From the NCBI RefSeq assembly GCF_014641615.1, contig NZ_BMIB01000001.1, forward strand, positions 558,769 through 622,768: a stretch of 64,000 bases of DNA, given 5' to 3'. Every line of letters begins with the position of its first letter. The stretch's first letter is position 1. The stretch is from Filimonas zeae (lineage in GTDB: Bacteria; Bacteroidota; Bacteroidia; Chitinophagales; Chitinophagaceae). Under the pieces are notes generated by a model. It had not been told where the DNA came from. It saw only the letters and a program-made list of their open reading frames with translations, and made no database searches. A program made the position numbers and the translations under genes. Positions 18,534-26,530 of this stretch are shown here, in pieces.

Positions 18534-19328
18534 TTACAGGGTGGCTTTAATTTCTTCCAGTGTATCTATAAAAGCTTTCTGGCGGCGTATATCCTTCTGC
18601 CAGGCAAGATCTCTTTCTATCAGGTCTATCTCTTTTTTAATAGTGGCTCCGGGTTCGCCGGGTTCTTTGCCCAGAATAAATACGGTATCAGATATGGCTA
18701 CGCTGGTTTCAATATCGTGCGATACTATAATCAGCGTTTTTAATTCATCTGATACAGATACCTGCAGCAGCATGTTTACCACTTTATCCAGTACACATAC
18801 ATCCAGGCCAGAGAAAGGCTCATCAAACAACAGAAAGCTGCTGCCTTTTAATAGCTGCTGTATAATGCTGGCACGCTGGCGCTGCCCGCCTGATAACTGA
18901 TGGGGGTAGCAGGGCAGGGCCTCGGTAATATCAAAGTCGGCAGCCCATTTTTCAACGGCCGCTTTTTCGTTGCCTTTTATAGCGGGGTTCTGGTGTGCTG
19001 CCATATATAAGCTCTGCTGAATGGTTTTCCATTCAAACAGATAGTAGTGTTGAAACACCACACCCATATCACCCGCCTGCACCTGTTTGTTACCATTAAT
19101 GGTAATGCTGCCGCTGGTAGGTTGCTGCAAACCGGCCAGCAGCCGGAACAGCTGTGTTTTACCAATGCCTGAGCGGCCCAACAGCGATACTACCTGCCCC
19201 TGTTGTACACCAGGCCTTACAATATTGCGGATGCTGAAATTGATGTTGTGCAGCACGGGTTTGTGGCCATAGCTGAGGCATACATTATCTGCATGCAGCA
19301 GTTGCTGCTTTCTGGTATATTCTGTCAT
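18534..19328 (-). CDS. ABC transporter ATP-binding protein, NitT/TauT type
   Basis: 264 residues from ATG 19328, 2 bp after the permease stop; an in-frame ATG at 19364 overlaps the permease and is less likely. Walker A is LLGRSGIGKTQLFRLLAGL, signature LSGGQRQRASI, Walker B FLLFDEPFSGLD, with an H-loop IIVSHD. Similar to SsuB/TauB/NrtC ATPases that power import of small anions or sulfonates. Last gene of a minus-strand operon that begins near 23.6-23.9 kb. Substrate unknown. Confidence 0.92.
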   Translation of the reverse strand: MTEYTRKQQLLHADNVCLSYGHKPVLHNINFSIRNIVRPGVQQGQVVSLLGRSGIGKTQLFRLLAGLQQPTSGSITINGNKQVQAGDMGVVFQHYYLFEWKTIQQSLYMAAHQNPAIKGNEKAAVEKWAADFDITEALPCYPHQLSGGQRQRASIIQQLLKGSSFLLFDEPFSGLDVCVLDKVVNMLLQVSVSDELKTLIIVSHDIETSVAISDTVFILGKEPGEPGATIKKEIDLIERDLAWQKDIRRQKAFIDTLEEIKATL

Positions 19329-19330
19329 AA

Positions 19331-20101
19331 CTATTTTGTTTTGCGGATGTAGGGAAACAGCCATAGGCGTGTTACGGATAGCAGATAGTCGAACAGCAGG
19401 CCGAGCAGAAATATTACTATCTGCAGTGCCAGTACTTTGGTAAGGTCGTTATACTTGTTGTATTTAATAAGCAGGGTTCCTATGCCACCTTCACTCATAC
19501 TAACACCTTCTACCATGGTAATCATCAGCCAGGCAATGGCAAAGTTCTGCTGTATAATTTCAAGCACTTTGTCTGCCTTGCCTACTATAATTACTTCATG
19601 TAAAGTGCGCCAGTTGTTATAACCAAGGGTTTTGCACAGGTCGTACTCCTGCTGGTGAATATTCACAATTACGGATAAAAAAGAAGTAACAAAAAAGGGA
19701 ACAATTCCCGCTATCAGCAACCACAGCTTTAAGGTTGCGCCGTTTTGGGTAAGCAGCGTAAATACGAATATTAAACCTGCTAACGTCAGGTAACGGCATT
19801 TTACCATTACCTGCGCCAGGCTTTTAAAAAAGGGTATTACTGAAAGCCATGAAATAAGCAGGGTAATAATAATAGCATACAACATGGCTTTAATGGTAAG
19901 CATAAGGGAGGTGAGTATGTTATCCCACAGCTGGCTGGAGGCAGATAGCTCTGCCAGTGCAACGGTTACCCTGCCGGGTGCGGGCATAAGCCCGTTGGCA
20001 GAAAAATGCCACCAGCCCAGCACCATAATAGTTTGTACTATTATCAGAATGGTTAGTGTTTGTCTGCTAACGCAGGCAAATGGTTGAAGTATTTTTTTCA
20101 T
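19331..20101 (-). CDS. ABC transporter permease, NitT/TauT type
   Basis: 256 residues with about six membrane helices. The cytoplasmic coupling loop YDLCKTLGYNNWRTLHEV is the EAA motif of binding-protein-dependent permeases. Pairs with the ATPase 2 bp downstream. The gene is separated from the substrate-binding fusion by a 71-bp gap with a strong hairpin. Confidence 0.9.
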   Translation of the reverse strand: MKKILQPFACVSRQTLTILIIVQTIMVLGWWHFSANGLMPAPGRVTVALAELSASSQLWDNILTSLMLTIKAMLYAIIITLLISWLSVIPFFKSLAQVMVKCRYLTLAGLIFVFTLLTQNGATLKLWLLIAGIVPFFVTSFLSVIVNIHQQEYDLCKTLGYNNWRTLHEVIIVGKADKVLEIIQQNFAIAWLMITMVEGVSMSEGGIGTLLIKYNKYNDLTKVLALQIVIFLLGLLFDYLLSVTRLWLFPYIRKTK

Positions 20102-20134
20102 GCTGATAATTATTAGCGTAGGGTGGTTGCAGGC

Positions 20135-20163
20135 ACAACAGCTGCAACCAGTGCAGCTGTTGT
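20135..20163 (-). other. Intra-operon hairpin between binding protein and permease genes
   Basis: Perfect 12-bp inverted repeat (20135-20146 and 20152-20163) with a 5-nt loop, lying 10 bp after the binding-protein stop. No T tract follows. Such structures often protect upstream mRNA, raising binding-protein levels over the transporter. An alternative pairing of GGTTGCA (about 20124-20130) with TGCAACC overlaps it. Confidence 0.5.
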
Positions 20164-20172
20164 ATATATTAC

Positions 20173-21939
20173 TTACTGGCCAAGCACTATTTCTACTCTT
20201 CTGTTTTGCTTTTTACCGGCTTCTGTGCTGTTATCTGCTACCGGGCGGGCAGCGCCGTAGCCTTTTGCCTCCATACGGTTATCGGCCATGCCCTTTTTAA
20301 GCAGGTAGGCTTTTACGGCGTTGGCACGTTTTTCAGATAAAGGCAGGTTAATAGCGTCAGAACCATTGTTATCTGTATGGCCGTATACGCCCAGCTTTAA
20401 ACCTTCTGCTACCACGGCTGATTCAAATATTTCATCCAGCAGTTTGTAAGAAGAAGTGCGGATATTGGCAGAGCCGGTTTCAAACTCTATGCTGTAGGAA
20501 CGGGAAGAAACTTCCGAAGTAATTTCTGATGCGTACCTGGTTTCAATGGCCTTGCCTTCCAGCAGTTCGGGGTGGTTAGATAATACAGAGAAGAGGAAGG
20601 ATTTATCTACTGCTTTTTCGTAAGGCATAAAGGACGGCATAAGCGTGGGATACATTTTTACCATCAGGTTACCAAAGGTGTTGTACACGGCTTTATAGCG
20701 GTCAATTTTATCACTGCCCAGGCCGTAGGTATTGGCCATATCCTGCAGGTTAAATACCATAGAACCACCCAGGCTTACTTTCAGGCCCTGTATGTCTTTT
20801 TCTTCTACGCCGTTATAGTATTTTAACCAGTAGGCGGCATCCTGTTCTTTATAAAGGTCGGCACTTACCTGGGCGGCAAAAGCTTTGGCCTCGTTAAAAG
20901 AACGTACCTGGTCGCCTGCCTGTGCCAGGGCTATAATCATGTTTTCAATATCGGTTCTGTGGTCGTAAGCCCATTTTTTAATGGCAATGGTTTGGTTGGG
21001 CATTTGTGAGGCATACTGCCGGGTATTGGCAATGGTAACCAGGCCCCCTTTTTTAACAGATATGTTTACATCGCCGGGTGTCCAGGTGGCAACACCATCT
21101 ACGCCTACCGTGGTATCCTTGCCGGTGGTTTTGCCATCGCGCACTATTTTGCGGCTTTCTGTATAGCCGGCTATGTATTTATTGGGTGCATCCAGAAAAT
21201 CGCTGGCGGCTATCAGATTAATAGCAGTGGCATCGTAGGTGGTTTCGTCGGGGTTTACTTTTAAGCCATTATCGCCCGCCCATTTTAATAAAATATTGAT
21301 ATCACCATCGCGTAACACACCGGCTACGCATTTGCCAAGGGCTGTTTTAGGATCGGCCTTCCAGGATTGAGGGCCCATTACCTGATCTTCGCCATACGAT
21401 TTACCGTGGGTAACGGGTATGATAACGGGCTGGTATTCGGCGCCCAGTGGCTCCAGCTCTTTGGACAGTGATGTCATAAAAGCGGGCATACCATCGCCCA
21501 TAAAAGTAATAAGCACGCCGGGCGTAGCCTGGTTGTTTTTATACTCCTGTGCAAACTTTACCAGGTCGGCCATTTGTTTGTTACAGTCATCCTGCCTTAC
21601 ATAAGTAATATTCAGTTTTGCTTTATCAAACAGAGAGCCCTGTGTGGTATGTACACCGCCATTGGCGTAGTAGGCAGAGAACTGGCTGTTCCAGGCCATG
21701 CGCAGCCAGGTAATAGAAGTGCCTCCGTTTTCTGCGGGGTTGCTGCCAGGTAAGGGCAGCAATACGGCATTGCTGCTGAGCGAAGGTTCGGGGGCATTGG
21801 GTAAGGTTACTTTACCTACTTCGGTAGAAGCGGCTACCTGTTTGGGGCGGCTCTGGTACCATCTTACGCCTGCTATGCCTGTGGCTACAACGGCTATAAT
21901 AATAACTAATTTTCCTGCGGGTTTTAATTTAAGTGCCAT
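20173..21939 (-). CDS. ABC substrate-binding domain fused to OmpA peptidoglycan-binding domain
   Basis: 588 residues. A single N-terminal membrane anchor (KLVIIIAVVATGIAGVRWY) precedes a large periplasmic-binding-protein region (about 60-460) with segments such as ITWLRMAWNSQFSAYYANGG, NITYVRQDD and GVLITFMGDGMPAF. Residues 481-588 form an OmpA C-terminal domain (FETGSANI, GHTDNNGSDAINLPLSEKRA, GYGAARP, NRRVEIVL). The layout implies a binding protein held by the inner membrane at one end and by peptidoglycan at the other. Relatives are sometimes annotated as phosphate-binding/OmpA proteins, but the ligand is unproven. The partner ABC permease and ATPase follow immediately. Confidence 0.88.
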   Translation of the reverse strand: MALKLKPAGKLVIIIAVVATGIAGVRWYQSRPKQVAASTEVGKVTLPNAPEPSLSSNAVLLPLPGSNPAENGGTSITWLRMAWNSQFSAYYANGGVHTTQGSLFDKAKLNITYVRQDDCNKQMADLVKFAQEYKNNQATPGVLITFMGDGMPAFMTSLSKELEPLGAEYQPVIIPVTHGKSYGEDQVMGPQSWKADPKTALGKCVAGVLRDGDINILLKWAGDNGLKVNPDETTYDATAINLIAASDFLDAPNKYIAGYTESRKIVRDGKTTGKDTTVGVDGVATWTPGDVNISVKKGGLVTIANTRQYASQMPNQTIAIKKWAYDHRTDIENMIIALAQAGDQVRSFNEAKAFAAQVSADLYKEQDAAYWLKYYNGVEEKDIQGLKVSLGGSMVFNLQDMANTYGLGSDKIDRYKAVYNTFGNLMVKMYPTLMPSFMPYEKAVDKSFLFSVLSNHPELLEGKAIETRYASEITSEVSSRSYSIEFETGSANIRTSSYKLLDEIFESAVVAEGLKLGVYGHTDNNGSDAINLPLSEKRANAVKAYLLKKGMADNRMEAKGYGAARPVADNSTEAGKKQNRRVEIVLGQ

Positions 21940-21981
21940 GGTATGTTTGGTTTAGTGTATTTGTATAAATGTTTATGCGGG

Positions 21982-22974
21982 TTAGTCTAATAAGCCTCTG
22001 TAGCGGTCCTGTACGTTTACATCGCCCAGTCTGCCACTGTTGCTGTTTTGGTGCAGGGCCGATTGGGTATAGTTGAAATCTGACTGTACATCAAAGCCGT
22101 TAATCAGTTCCAGGGCCTGGGCGCTCCTGGCTTTGTCTTCCAGTACCTTATCGTCCATAAAGCGGGAGGTAACATCTATGGCCGATTTTATGTGGCCTAT
22201 TTTTTCGCCTATACGCACTTTCAGTATCGCCAGTGCCTGCTCTGCATCGCGGTTCAGATCGTCATCACCCTTAAACGCTTTCATAGCACTGCTTACAGCG
22301 GAAAGGCCGGTGGTTACAGAATAGTAGAGGTCTTTCTTGGCTTCCAGGTCCAGCTTTGCGTCTTCCAGCATAATACCGCTTTCGTCATAGGCCGCGTCTG
22401 CAAAAGTTACCAGCTTGTTCAGGTCGCCTACAATAGGGGTAACATTGTCAATATATTCCCGGCAACGTATTACGTTGTTGGCATACAAATCCAGCTGGCG
22501 GTTGCTGCTTTTTTCTGCCTGTAGAATTTTTACTTTCTGAATGTTCAGCTGTAGTTCTTTCTCTTTATCGCTCAGCTTATCCATCAGTTCGCTTTGCTTG
22601 CCTTTTAAACGTGCGGTTTGTTTAAACAGGGTGTTTCTGTCTTCCTGCCCCTGATCAATCTTTGCCTGTAGTATGGCAAAAGGGTTCAGTTCTATTGCCA
22701 GGCCAATGGTATAGTTGGCAATAAACTCCGAAAAGTATTTTAAGGCCCGCCAGAACTTTTTGCTGGTAAACAACATCAGCAAAAAGGCCAGTATTATGCC
22801 GCCTGCTACCAGGTTAATCAGGTTCCAGGTAACGGTAACCAGCCACGGCAGTACATAGGTGGCAAAGGCATAACCCAGGCTTACAAAAAGGGAGAGGGCT
22901 ACCACGCCGGTGGCTATGTTTTTAGGTTCGGATAGCCAGCCTGGTTTAGCGGCCTTGCTCAGTGATTGATTCAT
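21982..22974 (-). CDS. Membrane-anchored coiled-coil protein of the ABC-OmpA operon
   Basis: 330 residues. Two membrane helices at about residues 20-70 (VVALSLFVSLGYAFATYVL and LINLVAGGIILAFLLMLF) are followed by a long charged helical region. Residues about 95-165 are strongly coiled-coil (KQSELMDKLSDKEKELQLN). The C-terminal half is helical and ends in a Gln/Asn-rich tail. No enzymatic motif. It lies 12 bp after the next upstream gene and 42 bp before the binding-protein fusion, so it is probably part of the same complex or a scaffold for it. Confidence 0.8.
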   Translation of the reverse strand: MNQSLSKAAKPGWLSEPKNIATGVVALSLFVSLGYAFATYVLPWLVTVTWNLINLVAGGIILAFLLMLFTSKKFWRALKYFSEFIANYTIGLAIELNPFAILQAKIDQGQEDRNTLFKQTARLKGKQSELMDKLSDKEKELQLNIQKVKILQAEKSSNRQLDLYANNVIRCREYIDNVTPIVGDLNKLVTFADAAYDESGIMLEDAKLDLEAKKDLYYSVTTGLSAVSSAMKAFKGDDDLNRDAEQALAILKVRIGEKIGHIKSAIDVTSRFMDDKVLEDKARSAQALELINGFDVQSDFNYTQSALHQNSNSGRLGDVNVQDRYRGLLD

Positions 22975-22986
22975 GGTTGATGGTTT

Positions 22987-23619
22987 TTAAGATATGTGCG
23001 TATATATTTTATCTATGTTCTGCAGTATTTTGTTTTTACTGGCTGCCAGTGCAGTGGCATAGCCTGCAGTACTGCTTTCTATTTTGGCTTCGTTGGCGGC
23101 TATTTCCTGCGTAAGCACTTCTGTATGTTGCTGCAGGCGGATGATCTCCTGGCTCAGCTGCTGAATTTTCTCCTGCGTTCCGGCCATCTCCTTTTTACGG
23201 CTTTGCACCTTTTCCAGCAGTGTCTGGTCAATGGTGTTGTTAAAGGCAGCGGCATCTGCTTCCAGTATCTGCAGGTACTGCTGGGCAGAGGACAATAGTT
23301 TCTGCTTATCCAGGCCCTGTACCTGCAGCCCTGCAAAGGCTGCGCAAAAGCGTGCTTTTTCATCGGCTATTGCCTGCATAGCTTCTGTCATCTTCCAAAA
23401 CTCGTAGTAGTCCGGGCCGGGCAGGTTGGCATCGGCAAACAACCGGTTAAAGTGTTCGCTGAATTTGCTGCTGCCGTTATCTGTACCGGCAGGCGGTGCC
23501 TGTGGTACAGCGGTGTGCGGCCGGCTTACGTGCTGTGTTGCAGCAGGTGCCGGTTCTGTTGGTGTACTGTCGTCCATGTCTACAAAGGCCGACAGTATCT
23601 TTTTTCCCAATGAGGCCAT
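22987..23619 (-). CDS. Cytoplasmic coiled-coil protein of the ABC-OmpA operon
   Basis: 210 residues. A short N-terminal segment (ASLGKKILSAFVDMDD) and a Pro/Ala-rich linker precede a helical domain (SKFSEHFNRLFADANLPGPD, YYEFWKMTEAMQ) and a C-terminal coiled coil (IIRLQQHTEVLTQEIAANEA). No known catalytic motif. It is the first clear gene of the five-gene minus-strand operon with the ABC importer. Function unknown; perhaps a cytoplasmic partner of the membrane coiled-coil protein. Confidence 0.78.
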   Translation of the reverse strand: MASLGKKILSAFVDMDDSTPTEPAPAATQHVSRPHTAVPQAPPAGTDNGSSKFSEHFNRLFADANLPGPDYYEFWKMTEAMQAIADEKARFCAAFAGLQVQGLDKQKLLSSAQQYLQILEADAAAFNNTIDQTLLEKVQSRKKEMAGTQEKIQQLSQEIIRLQQHTEVLTQEIAANEAKIESSTAGYATALAASKNKILQNIDKIYTHIS

Positions 23620-23729
23620 GTTTGGTTTATTTACAGTTGAAAAAATGATGGTTACTTACGGACATAGCTCCGCCCTTACAACCTGTGGTTGCTTTTTTAC
23701 ATTGCCCATGTTGTTTTTGATAACAGTAG

Positions 23730-23906
23730 TTACGCGAAGCGGATCAGTACACGGTTTAAGCCGAACACTGCCTCACGGATGGAGTCTATACCTGCATCTT
23801 TTTTTGGTAGATGCCCGGCATGCGTGTGCATTCTTTTGCATACGCAATAGCTTATCAGGATAGCCGGTACGGTCATCCATACGGTAAACCGTATTAGTCC
23901 TTTCAT
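23730..23906 (-). CDS. Possible small membrane protein upstream of the ABC-OmpA operon
   Basis: 58 residues from ATG 23906. The N-terminus (LIRFTVWMTVPAILISYCVC) resembles a signal anchor; the rest is polar. It lies 110 bp ahead of the operon's first clear gene on the same strand. No family recognised and it may be spurious. Confidence 0.35.
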   Translation of the reverse strand: MKGLIRFTVWMTVPAILISYCVCKRMHTHAGHLPKKDAGIDSIREAVFGLNRVLIRFA

Positions 23907-24367
23907 TGTTGAATGGAATAAATAGTACGTTAAGAATAAAACCCAGAGAAGCATCTCTGCGAAGCCGCTATTGCAACTACGTTAAATCCTGTACTGTATG
24001 TATTTGTTTTACAGAGTGGAGATTTCCGGTGGTTGTTGTAACCGTCTGTGAAGGCGGGCTATTGAATAAATAATCCCGATTGTTGTTCATTTTGCGTGGA
24101 GATTGACTCCTGTTTGATTGAGGATGTAAAGATATATGCGGGTTTGACATCCTTTAACAGATACTGATATGAGCGGTTATTTTGTCTCACCAATGGTAAA
24201 AAGCGAATTATATGCGGTTGAAATCAAGGATGAGGGTGGGTATAGGAGGATAAACGGGTGTTAGTTTGTTAGTTTCCGTGGCGGCTAATGGGGTTATTAT
24301 CAGCCCATTGTGTTAAAAGGCGCGGTTTTGTTGCCGCGCCGGTGGTAAAGGATGAATGGATGAGTGG
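23907..24367. other. AT-rich intergenic region
   Basis: About 460 bp without a convincing gene, between the ABC-OmpA operon (reading left) and the 3' end of the hemerythrin operon. It likely carries the promoter of the ABC-OmpA operon. No clear palindrome was seen. Confidence 0.5.
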
Positions 24368-24841
24368 TTACTCCCAGAATTTATCTTCCCACTGCTCAAT
24401 AGATACAAATCCTTTGTCAGTTCCGGTATTGGCAGCAGCAATAGCCTGTAGTTGTTCCGGTGTAGCCTGTTGCTGAATTTCGTTAAACAATACCCGTTCT
24501 TCAAAGCGTATGTGTTGTGTAAGCAGCTGCTCCAGCAATGTATATTGTTCAGGTGCCAGGCTTAGATTGTCCAGTATTTGCTGTAGCTGGCGATGTTCTG
24601 CCAGTGCCTGCTGAATAAGCGGATGATGGTTGCCCAGTAATGGATACAGGTGGGCTTCTTCTACCGCAAAATGTGGAAGCAGGTAATGCCGGTAGAAATA
24701 GATAACGAATTTTTGTAAAGATGCTATAGCGCCGGGTTTGGCCAGGCCGGCCCTTATTTTCCAGCAAACAATTAATACCTGGTGGTGCTGGTGACTCAGG
24801 TACTGTAGTTCGGGCGCTCTTTTTATAGGCGTTGCAGACAT
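24368..24841 (-). CDS. Hemerythrin-domain protein
   Basis: 157 residues from ATG 24841, 2 bp after the preceding stop; an in-frame ATG at 24910 overlaps that gene. A four-helix bundle with di-iron ligand pattern: HQHHQVLIVCWK, HYLLPHFAVEEAHLYPLL, LAEHRQLQQIL and LLTQHIRFEERVLFNEI. Hemerythrin-like proteins bind O2 or NO or help repair NO-damaged iron centres. Last gene in the cbb3-type oxidase operon, consistent with O2/NO handling. Confidence 0.88.
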   Translation of the reverse strand: MSATPIKRAPELQYLSHQHHQVLIVCWKIRAGLAKPGAIASLQKFVIYFYRHYLLPHFAVEEAHLYPLLGNHHPLIQQALAEHRQLQQILDNLSLAPEQYTLLEQLLTQHIRFEERVLFNEIQQQATPEQLQAIAAANTGTDKGFVSIEQWEDKFWE

Positions 24842-24843
24842 GT

Positions 24844-25245
24844 TTATGAAACGATATAAGCTATGAAATAATATAATACCCATACACCCACACCCAGCAC
24901 CAGTACCCATAACCAGGAGGGGATGCTTTGTGGTGTTTCGCTGCCCCTGATTAAGAAGCGGGTTTGATCGCCTTTGCTGTAAGCGTTAATCATTAACGGT
25001 ACAATGCCATCTACCACTGCGTTTTCATGTAAGCCTTCAATGGATATATCCGGCCCGTTCTTTACCGTAAACGGAATTTTACGTATGCCTTCCCGGCCGT
25101 TGGTAGAGCGGCTTACAATCTTCAGCTCGTGCTGGCCATCGGTTAGTTTGCGGGTATCCAGTTCAAAATGTACCGGTGCGGTAAAGCTGGCTACGGGCTG
25201 GCTTTCATTATCAATGAATATAAATACTTTGCTTCCGTCTTCCAT
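24844..25245 (-). CDS. Ig-like protein with C-terminal membrane anchor
   Basis: 133 residues with no signal peptide. Residues 1-105 are beta-rich (KVFIFIDNESQPVASF, LTDGQHELKIVSRSTNG), resembling a bacterial Ig-like fold. A single helix near the end (WLWVLVLGVGVWVLYYFIAYI) anchors it. The start codon overlaps the previous stop by one base (TAATG), suggesting coupled translation. Possibly an accessory subunit of the neighbouring oxidase; no known family assigned. Confidence 0.7.
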   Translation of the reverse strand: MEDGSKVFIFIDNESQPVASFTAPVHFELDTRKLTDGQHELKIVSRSTNGREGIRKIPFTVKNGPDISIEGLHENAVVDGIVPLMINAYSKGDQTRFLIRGSETPQSIPSWLWVLVLGVGVWVLYYFIAYIVS

Positions 25246-25505
25246 TATGGTTGGGTTATTACAAGTTGCTTAATATGGGATGGCGATTGCTCACCTGGGC
25301 GTATAAGCCATTTAACAGAGTAGTACAGCGTAAACAGCACTATTACGGCGGCTATGCTTACAATCAGGTAATCCCAGTTGCTGTCTGGCCCTGTGCCATG
25401 TGTAATGTTTTTCAGCAGCTTTGGTTGCTGCTTCTGGCAGGCATTGCAGGCGGCGGCTATGTTGTATGCAGTAGCAGATACTGCCAGTAACCAATACTTT
25501 TTCAT
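25245..25505 (-). CDS. Small exported membrane protein of the oxidase operon
   Basis: 86 residues: signal-like N-terminus (KKYWLLAVSATAYNIAAA), a CNACQ pair of cysteines, then one membrane helix (YLIVSIAAVIVLFTLYY). The CxxC lacks a following His, so it is not a c-type heme site. It lies 3 bp after the CcoO-CcoP fusion and overlaps the next gene by 1 bp. It could be an analogue of CcoQ/CcoH, but this is a guess from context. Confidence 0.7.
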   Translation of the reverse strand: MKKYWLLAVSATAYNIAAACNACQKQQPKLLKNITHGTGPDSNWDYLIVSIAAVIVLFTLYYSVKWLIRPGEQSPSHIKQLVITQP

Positions 25506-25508
25506 ACG

Positions 25509-26513
25509 CTATGGTTGTTCGGGTGCTTTTAAAGTGCTGAGTACTTTTTTTACCTGCTCCAGGTCTACCTTTTTAGCGCCATTGCCCCAGCTGGATTTTT
25601 CGTGGTTCATAATGGCGGTTACTTCTTCGGGTGTAAGTTGGTTGTTTACACCCACTGCAGGCATGGGGCCATAGCCTTCTTTTATACGGCCTTCGTAACC
25701 ATTCATAATAATGCTTATCATTAATTCCACATTGTCGTCCAGTACAATCTTACTGCCTTTCAACGGAGGAAAAGCGCCTGGTAACCCTTCGCCATTGGGT
25801 TGATGGCAGGCCTGGCAATTGGCTACATACAGTGCCTCTCCATCCAGTTCAGCAGTGGCGGCACCGCCTTCGGCCTTAACAGTTCTCTTATATAAAAATT
25901 CAGGGGTAGCAGCGCCATCGGGCAATGTAGTTTGTTTTAAAGAGGCCAGGTAGGCTACCAGCTGTAATGCTTCGCGGGTGGCTATTACTTTCTGCCCTTT
26001 TGCAACATAACCTTCCGGCACACTCACGGCTACTTCGCCCATACCGGGTTGTGGCTTTACGGTAAATAGCCATGGGTAGGCGGGCATTACCGATGCTTCT
26101 ACCAGTATGCGCGGGTTGTACAGGTGGGTAAGCTGCCATTCAGCAGAAGGTTGCCGGGTACCAATAGTGGTAAGGTCTGGCCCGGTACGCTCTGTACCCA
26201 TAAGGGTAGCGGTGTTACGCCATACATCTGTACGGCGGCTGCCTGCATAGTCGGCTGCTATAGAAGGGCGGCTGCCCCAGGTTTTATCCATTTCTACATT
26301 GCGTACCTGCTGGGTATGGCAGGCCACGCAACCATTGGCAATAAACAGTTCTTTACCTTTTGCTGCATCGGCAGTAAGCGGCTCTGCACCCGGCAGCAGT
26401 TTGTTTTTACGTTCGTTCTGCATGGCTGGCAGTATGGCCACTATAATAGTGAGGAATACAAACAGCAGCAGGGCTGTACCGAATAGCTTTTTATGATTGT
26501 TAAAAAATTCCAT
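25509..26513 (-). CDS. cbb3-type oxidase diheme cytochrome c subunit (CcoO-like fused to CcoP-like domain)
   Basis: 334 residues. An N-terminal membrane anchor (FGTALLLFVFLTIIVAIL) precedes a CcoO-type domain with heme site C62-V-A-C-H66 in GCVACHTQQVR, then GTERTGPDL and SVMPAYPWLF, the family signature with an axial Met. A second cytochrome c domain has C233-Q-A-C-H237 and PNGEGLPGAFPPL, like a single CcoP heme domain. Normally CcoO (one heme) and CcoP (two hemes) are separate. It would relay electrons to the catalytic subunit encoded 17 bp upstream. Confidence 0.9.
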   Translation of the reverse strand: MEFFNNHKKLFGTALLLFVFLTIIVAILPAMQNERKNKLLPGAEPLTADAAKGKELFIANGCVACHTQQVRNVEMDKTWGSRPSIAADYAGSRRTDVWRNTATLMGTERTGPDLTTIGTRQPSAEWQLTHLYNPRILVEASVMPAYPWLFTVKPQPGMGEVAVSVPEGYVAKGQKVIATREALQLVAYLASLKQTTLPDGAATPEFLYKRTVKAEGGAATAELDGEALYVANCQACHQPNGEGLPGAFPPLKGSKIVLDDNVELMISIIMNGYEGRIKEGYGPMPAVGVNNQLTPEEVTAIMNHEKSSWGNGAKKVDLEQVKKVLSTLKAPEQP

Positions 26514-26530
26514 GAGGTGTTTGCTTGTGC

